DNA from: a virus
DNA length: 20,032 bases
Strand: one strand, 5' to 3'
Virus record (IMG/VR): IMGVR_UViG_3300031952_000199
Coordinates: 1 to 20,032 of that record
This document shows, in pieces, positions 14,342 to 20,032 of the stretch. Position 1 is the stretch's first letter. Each line of letters starts with the position of its first letter. The notes under the pieces were generated by a model that had not been told where the DNA came from, made no database searches, and saw only the letters and a list, made by a program, of their open reading frames with translations. A program made the position numbers and the translations under genes.

Positions 14342-16951
14342 ATGGAAATAGAAGAACAAATTAAAACATACACATATGATGAAGTTTATAATACATCATT
14401 AGAATATTTTAAAGGAGATGAATTAGCAACAAATGTTTTTATATCAAAGTATTGTTTAAAATCAAAAAATGGCGATTACTTGGAATCTAACCCTGATGAT
14501 ATGCATCATCGTATGGCAAAAGAATTTGCAAGAGTAAGTACATTATCTGAAAGTGAAATCTATGAATTATTTAAAGATTTTAAATATATTATTCCACAAG
14601 GATCTGTAATGTATGGATGCGGTAATAATGAACAAACAATAAGTTTATCAAACTGTTTTGTTGTTGGACAACCCAAAGATCAATATTCATCAATTATATT
14701 AAAAGATCTTGAATTAGCATCTATATATAAAAGAAGGGGCGGTGCAGGAATAGATATATCAACATTAAGACCAAGAGGTACAATTGTTAATAATGCAGCT
14801 GGATCATCAACAGGTGCGGTATCTTTTATGGAAAGATATTCTAATACAACTCGTGAAGCAGCTCAAAATGGAAGAAGAGGAGCACTCATGATTACTTTAG
14901 ATGTTAGACATCCAGATATTGAAGAGTTCATTCAAATTAAACAAGATTTAACAAAAGTTACTGGTGCTAATATCAGTATATTACTTCATGATGATTTTAT
15001 GAAAGCTGCGGAAAATGATGAAGAATATATTTTAAGATTTCCATGTGATAGTAATGAAGCAGAAGATTATGTTAATGATTTAAGAATTAATGGTGGTGAA
15101 TTTGATAAAGAAGTTTTTGATTTTGAAAGAGATATACCATGCAATAAACTTCAAATATTAAAAGGTAATTATAGTAATCCAGGTGACATTTATTTTAAAA
15201 GAATAAAAGCTAAAGATATTTGGAATAAAATTATTAAAGCAGCACATAATAGTGCTGAACCAGGATTAATATTTAAAGATAAACAAGATAATTATTCTCC
15301 AAGTCATATCATTAAAGATTTTGAAAACGTCACAACTAATCCCTGTTCAGAAATTATGATGGGTGAATATGATAGTTGTCGTTTGATGTGTATTAATATG
15401 TTTAATTTTATTGATAATCCATTTGAAGAAAATAGTACATTTAATTTAAATAAATGGTATCACATATGTTATAGAGCTATGGAACTTAGTGATGGATTAG
15501 TTGATCTTGAATTAGAGAAAGTAGAACAAATAATTAATAAAATTAAGTTAGATGATATATATGATAAAAATGAACTTAATCTTTGGGAACAGGTATATAA
15601 AATAGGAAAAAATGGTAGAAGAACTGGACTTGGTATAACTGGACTCGGTGATGCAATAGCTGCTCTTGGATATAAATATGATTCATCACAAGCATTAGAT
15701 ATAATTAATAAAGTAATGGATATTAAATTATCTGCTGAATTAGATGCATCATGTGATATGGCTTCAAGAAAAGGAATGTACCCTGCTTTCGATTACAAAA
15801 CAATACAAGAAGATTTTAAAAAATCTGGATCATTTTTTAATTTTATCAGAGAAAATAATCCAGCAATGGAAAGTATTATTTTAAATAAAGGACTACGTAA
15901 TATTAGTTGGAGTACTGTTGCACCAACAGGAAGTCTTTCTATACTAGCTCAAACATCAAGTGGTATAGAACCATTATTTCAACCATATTATACAAGAAGA
16001 AAAAAAATTAATCCTGCTGATACAAATACAAGGGTTGACTTTACAGATAAAATGGGAGATAAATGGCAAGAATATCCAGTACTTCATCCAAAATTCGTAG
16101 AATGGTGTACATCAAAGAATAGTGGTAATACAAAACAATTTTTAGAAACATTAGATAAAAAAACATTACAAGGATTATTTGAATTATCTCCATGGTATAA
16201 ATCCACAGCTAATGATATTGATTGGATGAAGAGAATAGAAATGCAAAGTATTATACAAAAATATACAACTCATAGTATTAGTTCAACTATTAATTTACCA
16301 GAAGATGTTAGTATAGATACTGTATCTAAAATATATTTTGAATCATGGAAGAAAGGATTGAAGGGGATCACGATTTATCGAGATAAATGTAGAGATGGGG
16401 TTTTAGTGTCGCAAAAAGAAATAAAATCTGCGACAGAATTTGTATATAATAATGCACCTAAAAGACCAAAAGATTTACCATGTGATATACATACAACTAA
16501 GGTTAAAGGAATTAATTATAATGTTATAGTTGGATTATTTGATGGTTTACCATATGAAGTGTTTGCAATATCAGAAGGTGAAGCCTTAAAGGGTAAAGGA
16601 CATCTTGAAAAGGTATCTAAAAAGAAATACAGAGTGGTTAATGAAGATAAATCTGATATTATAATAAAAGACATAATAAAAGAGATGTCTTCAGAAGAAG
16701 AAGCAATAACTAGATTACTTAGTATAAGTTTAAGACATGGTGCTAATATTCAATTTATTGTTGAACAACTTAATAAAACATCAGGTAGTTTGGTTAATTT
16801 TGATAAAGCTATAGCTAGAATATTAAAAATGTATATACCAGAAGAACAATTAATAAGTAGATCTAAATGTGGTGATTGTGGTAGTAGTAATCTTAAATTT
16901 GAGAATGGTTGTAGTGCATGCCTTGATTGTGGCAGTTCTCGTTGCGGATAA
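14342..16951 (+). CDS. nrdJ: Ribonucleotide reductase, class II (adenosylcobalamin-dependent)
   Basis: An 869-residue enzyme reducing ribonucleotides to deoxyribonucleotides with a B12 radical. Motifs in order: SLSNCFV (C105), RRGGAGIDISTLRPRG (132-146), SSTGAVSFMERY, TNPCSE (N333, C335 thiyl site, E337), YDSCRLMCINM (C346, redox partner of C105), TGLGITGLGDA, APTGSLSILA and SSGIEPLFQP in the barrel, then HSISSTINLPEDV and GITIYRDKCRDG. A TSCPD-like domain (about 705-840, PYEVFAISEG) and a C-terminal cysteine cluster (CGDCG...C..CLDCGSSRCG) follow; these shuttle electrons in this class. No ATP cone is visible at the N-terminus. It starts 1 nt after the helicase stop. No small-subunit gene is in the window, as expected for class II. 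Confidence 0.9.
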   Translation: MEIEEQIKTYTYDEVYNTSLEYFKGDELATNVFISKYCLKSKNGDYLESNPDDMHHRMAKEFARVSTLSESEIYELFKDFKYIIPQGSVMYGCGNNEQTISLSNCFVVGQPKDQYSSIILKDLELASIYKRRGGAGIDISTLRPRGTIVNNAAGSSTGAVSFMERYSNTTREAAQNGRRGALMITLDVRHPDIEEFIQIKQDLTKVTGANISILLHDDFMKAAENDEEYILRFPCDSNEAEDYVNDLRINGGEFDKEVFDFERDIPCNKLQILKGNYSNPGDIYFKRIKAKDIWNKIIKAAHNSAEPGLIFKDKQDNYSPSHIIKDFENVTTNPCSEIMMGEYDSCRLMCINMFNFIDNPFEENSTFNLNKWYHICYRAMELSDGLVDLELEKVEQIINKIKLDDIYDKNELNLWEQVYKIGKNGRRTGLGITGLGDAIAALGYKYDSSQALDIINKVMDIKLSAELDASCDMASRKGMYPAFDYKTIQEDFKKSGSFFNFIRENNPAMESIILNKGLRNISWSTVAPTGSLSILAQTSSGIEPLFQPYYTRRKKINPADTNTRVDFTDKMGDKWQEYPVLHPKFVEWCTSKNSGNTKQFLETLDKKTLQGLFELSPWYKSTANDIDWMKRIEMQSIIQKYTTHSISSTINLPEDVSIDTVSKIYFESWKKGLKGITIYRDKCRDGVLVSQKEIKSATEFVYNNAPKRPKDLPCDIHTTKVKGINYNVIVGLFDGLPYEVFAISEGEALKGKGHLEKVSKKKYRVVNEDKSDIIIKDIIKEMSSEEEAITRLLSISLRHGANIQFIVEQLNKTSGSLVNFDKAIARILKMYIPEEQLISRSKCGDCGSSNLKFENGCSACLDCGSSRCG

Positions 16952-16960
16952 AATCAATTT

Positions 16961-16999
16961 GTTGCATTTGTTACATATTTATATATAAACAAATACAAC
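16961..16999 (+). repeat. Hairpin just before the HNH gene start
   Basis: GTTGCATTTGTT (16961-16972) and AACAAATACAAC (16988-16999) pair over 12 positions with one C-A mismatch. The loop is 15 nt. The second arm ends at the base before ATG 17000. The loop holds TATTTATA. Confidence 0.65.
16976..16983 (+). promoter_or_regulatory. TATTTATA promoter-like element 4, in hairpin loop
   Basis: TATTTATA lies 16 nt before ATG 17000, inside the loop of the 16961-16999 hairpin. A transcript starting a few bases downstream would lack the left arm and could not fold the hairpin. Confidence 0.4.
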
Positions 17000-17581
17000 A
17001 TGAAAAATTATAAAAATTTTCCAGAAATAGGTAAAAAATTCGGTCAATGGACAGTAATTTCTGAAACAATTAAAAGTGGATCAATAATATATGGTAATGT
17101 TAATAGAAGTTCATTTTGGAGAGTAAGATGTTATTGTGGTAAAGAAACATGGAGATCCGCTAATGCATTATTGCGTAATAGGACTAATAGTTGTAAAAGT
17201 TGTTCAAAAACAGATAAATTTAATAATATGGCTTTAGGTTATTTTAAGAGGGTTGAAATAAGAGCTAAAAAAATTAATGTTGATTTTGATCTAACTATAG
17301 AATATATTTGGGATTTATATGAGAAACAAAATAAAAAATGCGCTTTGTCAAATATAGATATTCATTTTACTAATAGTTGGAGAACAAAATGTGATCAAAC
17401 TTGTTCGTTAGATAGAATTGATAATATGAAAGGATATACTAAAAATAATGTGCAATGGGTGCATAAAGATATAAATAATATGAAGTATACTTTTACTGAA
17501 GAATATTTTATAAATTTATGTAAAGCAGTAGCAAATACAAATAAAACTATAATTCAACAAACATTCCTGGTGGAAACCTAG
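17000..17581 (+). CDS. HNH homing endonuclease with N-terminal zinc finger
   Basis: A 193-residue free-standing phage endonuclease. The N-terminal domain (10-68) has GKKFGQWTVI and a four-cysteine zinc finger (C44, C46, C65, C68), common in phage HNH and AP2-like proteins and used for DNA contact. The nuclease domain (about 105-165) has C114, then CSLDRIDNMKGYTKNNVQWV (135-154) with H155 and NNMK (159-162), the pattern of the DRID/NVQWVH HNH family. The last 12 residues (about 182-193) are encoded by DNA that also carries the end of a minus-strand frame, suggesting the gene took its tail from the insertion site. An unusual hairpin precedes the start. Confidence 0.8.
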   Translation: MKNYKNFPEIGKKFGQWTVISETIKSGSIIYGNVNRSSFWRVRCYCGKETWRSANALLRNRTNSCKSCSKTDKFNNMALGYFKRVEIRAKKINVDFDLTIEYIWDLYEKQNKKCALSNIDIHFTNSWRTKCDQTCSLDRIDNMKGYTKNNVQWVHKDINNMKYTFTEEYFINLCKAVANTNKTIIQQTFLVET

Positions 17582-17873
17582 ATGGTGATGTACGTATGTT
17601 TTTAACAGATATTTTCATTTCATCCCATATCATTTTTTCAATAAATTCGTATATAAATACGGTATCACGAACAGTTAAACCATAGTGTCCCATGATTTTA
17701 TCAAAAAAATCTTCTTTATATATAAGTGTTCCAGTTGCATCATCTAAACTCATACACCATCTACGTTGATATTTCCATATAAGATATTTACCTTTTTGAA
17801 TAGGATTTGATAATTCACGTTTTAAAGATTTTTTGATGTAATCTTCAAATTTTTTACTTAATTCTTCTTTATG
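17547..17873 (-). CDS. Orphan minus-strand frame lacking an upstream start
   Basis: The only plausible minus-strand coding region. The frame is open for 108 codons; the ATG at 17753 would give 68 residues (MSLDDATGTLIYKEDFFDKI...). Codons before that Met still look like protein (KKFEDYIKKSL, then KGKYLIWKYQRRWC), so 17753 is probably not the original start. Upstream a TAA (17876-17874) closes the frame with no ATG, GTG or TTG between. It is either the C-terminal remnant of a gene whose 5' part was lost, or it uses an unusual start. It overlaps the HNH gene tail-to-tail by 35 bp and stops 16 bp short of the divergent gp25 gene. It fills the 308-nt gap. No family recognised. Confidence 0.4.
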   Translation of the reverse strand, partial: HKEELSKKFEDYIKKSLKRELSNPIQKGKYLIWKYQRRWCMSLDDATGTLIYKEDFFDKIMGHYGLTVRDTVFIYEFIEKMIWDEMKISVKNIRTSPSRFPPGMFVEL

Positions 17874-17889
17874 TTATAATTATAAGGTA

Positions 17890-18351
17890 ATGGCAAATGG
17901 TGCAAATAAGATAGGTATAGCATATCCTTTTCAGGATTCAAGAGTTGGTGATTATGTTGAATTAACATCAACAGTTGAAGCTGAGGTAAGATCTGAGTTA
18001 ATTCATCTATTATTAACTAGAAAGGGTTCAAGATTTTTCTTACCTGATTTCGGAACTAGGTTATATGAATTTATATTTGAACAGATGGATGATAATACAT
18101 ATAATCGGATAGACGCTGAAATAAGAGAACAGATAGGTATATATCTACCAAATATAAGAATAAATAAATTAACCGTAACTGCATTAACTCAGGAAGATGA
18201 AATTAATTTAGCTATACCAGAAAATAGTGATGACAGGTTATATAGATTACCTGGTAGAAATACTTCAGAATATACAGCTAAAATTAAAATAGATTATAGC
18301 ATAACAAATAATTCATTTGAAACAAGAGATTTTGTAATAATAAACATTTAA
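17890..18351 (+). CDS. 25: Baseplate wedge protein gp25 (lysozyme-like W family)
   Basis: A 153-residue protein of the gp25/W family, which forms the core of the baseplate wedge and nucleates the sheath. Residues 29-63 show the conserved block: VEAEVRSELIHLLLTRKGSR, then FFLPDFGTRLYEFIF, with the family pattern '..i..lL.T..GeR...p.fG..l...lf'. The C-terminal half (about 78-153) has the beta strands INKLTVTAL and AKIKIDYSI. A TATAAT (17875-17880) lies just upstream, but no convincing -35 is seen. The next gene (gp6) starts 1 nt after the stop, the usual wedge gene order. Confidence 0.85.
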   Translation: MANGANKIGIAYPFQDSRVGDYVELTSTVEAEVRSELIHLLLTRKGSRFFLPDFGTRLYEFIFEQMDDNTYNRIDAEIREQIGIYLPNIRINKLTVTALTQEDEINLAIPENSDDRLYRLPGRNTSEYTAKIKIDYSITNNSFETRDFVIINI

Positions 18352-18352
18352 A

Positions 18353-20032
18353 ATGGCAACAAAAAAAATAGCATATAGTGAAAGAGATTTCTTAGGAATC
18401 AGAAATGAATTATTAAGAATAACTAAAGAATTTTATCCAGATGTCATTCAAAGTACTAATGATGGATCCATATATTCTGTATTTTTGGATTTAAATGCAG
18501 GGGTAACTGATAACTTACATTTCCATATAGATAGAAGTATACAAGAAACAGTACTTCATTTTGCACAACAAAGAAGTTCATTATATAATATTGCACGAAC
18601 ATATGGTTTGAAAATCCCTGGTAACAGACCATCTATTGCTATATGTGATTTCAGTATAACTGTACCTGTATTTGGCGATAAAGAGGATGTTAGGTATTGT
18701 GGTATAATTAAACAAGGATCTCAGATTAATGGAGCAGGTCAGATTTTTGAAACCCCTTATGATATTAATTTTGCATCACCATATAACGCACAAGGATTTC
18801 CAAATCAGATTAAAATACCTAATTTTGATTCTAATGGTAAATTATTAAATTATACAATAACAAAAAGAGAAGTTGTTGTTAATGGTGTAACTAGAATATT
18901 TAAAAAAGTTATAAGTCCATCTGATGTTAAACCATTTCTTCAATTATTCTTACCTGAAAAAAATGTATTAGGTATAACATCTGTTATTGTTAAACAAGGA
19001 ACAAATTTTACAACATTACCTACTGATCAGGAATTTCTTGATGCATCTTTAAAATATTATGAAGTAGATACACTTATAGAAGATAAAATATTTATTTCTG
19101 ATTCAACTAAGCCATCAGATAAACCTGGAATAAAAGTAGGAAAGTATATAACAACAAGTAAAAAATTTATAACTGAATATACACCAGAAGGGTTCTTTTT
19201 TATGACTTTTGGTGGTGGAACATCAACATCAGAACAAACATTAGAGAATTTTGTTAATCAGAGTATAACTCTGGATTTGAATCAGTATATGAATAATCTT
19301 TCATTAGGTGAAACATTACAATCAAATTCAACATTGTATATCCAATATAGAATTGGTGGAGGAAGTTCAACTAATCTTGGTCCAAATACAATATCAAGTA
19401 TAGGTACAACATTTAAATTAGATATAAATGGTCCTGTTCCTCAAATTAATCAAAATGTAAAAAGTACATTAAAAGTTAATAACATAACCGCAGCAATAGG
19501 TGGTGCTGATCAACCATCTTTAGAAGAAGTTAGGAATTATGTTGCATATAATTTTGCATCTCAGAACAGAGCTGTAACAATAAAAGATTATCTTGCTATA
19601 TTACAAAAAATGCCTGGTATATTCGGAGCACCTGCTAAAGTTAATATAATGGAACTTGAAAATAAAGTTATGGTTATGGTATTATCATATGATCCTAATG
19701 GAAAATTAATTTCATCCGTATCAACAACATTGATGCAGAATATAGCTAATTATCTTTCAAATTACAGAATGATGAATGATTATGTTGTTGTTAAATCAGC
19801 AGAGGTTATTGATTTAGCTATTGAAGCAGATTTAACAGTAGATCCAGGATATAATCAATCCGAATTAGTAACAAATGTTATTCAAAAAATAACAGCATAT
19901 TTTGATGCAACAAAAATGGAACTTGGTAAAACTATATTCATTGGTGATCTTATTAAAGATATTGTAACTTTACAAGGAATATATAATATTATTAATTTAA
20001 GATTTTTTAATAGAGTTGGTGGGCAATATTCT
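18353..20032 (+). CDS. 6: Baseplate wedge protein gp6-like (3' end cut by window)
   Basis: The first 560 codons of a gp6/baseplate J-like wedge protein, open in frame to the last base. It begins MATKKIAYSERDFLGIRNEL, the usual start of this family (sxRdf..ir..Ll..), then FLDLNAGVTDNLHFHIDRSI and an SSLYNIARTYG helix. The second half shows the J-like signature near residue 383: GGADQPSLEEVRNYVAYNFA, then SQNRAVTIKDYLAIL, KVMVMVLSYDPNGKLI, and FIGDLIKDIVTLQGIYNI. In T4, gp6 dimers join neighbouring wedges into the ring. It is co-transcribed with gp25 (1-nt gap). The missing C-terminus lies beyond 20032. Confidence 0.85.
   Translation, partial: MATKKIAYSERDFLGIRNELLRITKEFYPDVIQSTNDGSIYSVFLDLNAGVTDNLHFHIDRSIQETVLHFAQQRSSLYNIARTYGLKIPGNRPSIAICDFSITVPVFGDKEDVRYCGIIKQGSQINGAGQIFETPYDINFASPYNAQGFPNQIKIPNFDSNGKLLNYTITKREVVVNGVTRIFKKVISPSDVKPFLQLFLPEKNVLGITSVIVKQGTNFTTLPTDQEFLDASLKYYEVDTLIEDKIFISDSTKPSDKPGIKVGKYITTSKKFITEYTPEGFFFMTFGGGTSTSEQTLENFVNQSITLDLNQYMNNLSLGETLQSNSTLYIQYRIGGGSSTNLGPNTISSIGTTFKLDINGPVPQINQNVKSTLKVNNITAAIGGADQPSLEEVRNYVAYNFASQNRAVTIKDYLAILQKMPGIFGAPAKVNIMELENKVMVMVLSYDPNGKLISSVSTTLMQNIANYLSNYRMMNDYVVVKSAEVIDLAIEADLTVDPGYNQSELVTNVIQKITAYFDATKMELGKTIFIGDLIKDIVTLQGIYNIINLRFFNRVGGQYS

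Noticed and set aside
17875-17880. TATAAT -10 box for gp25
   Set aside because: There is no convincing -35 or -33 TTTG at the right distance, and the transcript would begin almost at the ATG; A/T-rich DNA yields such hexamers easily.
1-20032. CRISPR arrays, tRNA genes, rRNA genes or insertion sequences
   Set aside because: No spaced direct repeats, cloverleaf-like sequences, or transposase genes with terminal repeats were seen on either strand.

Overview
The window comes from a low-G+C (about a quarter G+C by eye) contractile-tailed phage of the T4-like kind. Recognisable genes are a T4-type replication set (gp32-like single-strand binding protein, UvsX recombinase, FEN/RNase H-type 5'-3' exonuclease, DnaB/gp41 helicase), a class II ribonucleotide reductase, and baseplate genes (a gp53/LysM-like piece, a giant hub protein, gp25, gp6). 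Start codons are preceded by A/T-rich sequence with no Shine-Dalgarno motif. One promoter candidate fits the Bacteroidetes pattern (TTTG, then about 20 nt, then TAnnTTTG-like). Together these suggest a host in the Bacteroidetes/Flavobacteriia, which is an inference. The standard genetic code is used and nearly every gene is on the + strand.

Layout. Positions 1-1144: the end of a gp53/LysM-like baseplate gene, a HELGH zinc-peptidase-like gene overlapping it by ATGA, a 50-residue ribbon-helix-helix protein, and a 64-residue piece that looks like the N-terminal domain of phage homing endonucleases. Positions 1148-7135: one 1995-residue baseplate hub protein with a late-control-D/gp27-like region and a C-terminal M23-peptidase-like domain that has lost its zinc ligands. 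Positions 7159-7988: a 54-residue acidic protein and a proline-rich/coiled-coil protein, closed by a clear intrinsic terminator (8012-8045). A promoter candidate (8050-8081) then opens the replication block at 8119-16951: gp32, an ATG-less reading frame, UvsX, a 44-residue CxC protein, the exonuclease, an unknown 146-residue protein, DnaB helicase with a 366-residue LAGLIDADG intein in its P-loop, and the B12-dependent ribonucleotide reductase. Positions 17000-17873: an HNH homing endonuclease with an unusual hairpin at its start, convergent with an orphan minus-strand frame that has no upstream start codon. From 17890 the baseplate genes resume with gp25 and gp6, which runs off the end.

How it fits together. 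UvsX, gp32, the exonuclease and the helicase act at the replication fork and in recombination. The reductase supplies deoxynucleotides. The baseplate genes build the hub and wedges of the tail. The replication block therefore sits inside the baseplate block, bounded by a terminator/promoter on one side and by an endonuclease plus an antisense remnant on the other. The octamer TATTTATA was found by eye four times on the + strand, each time 15-22 nt before an ATG. It is a good candidate for a phage-specific promoter element.
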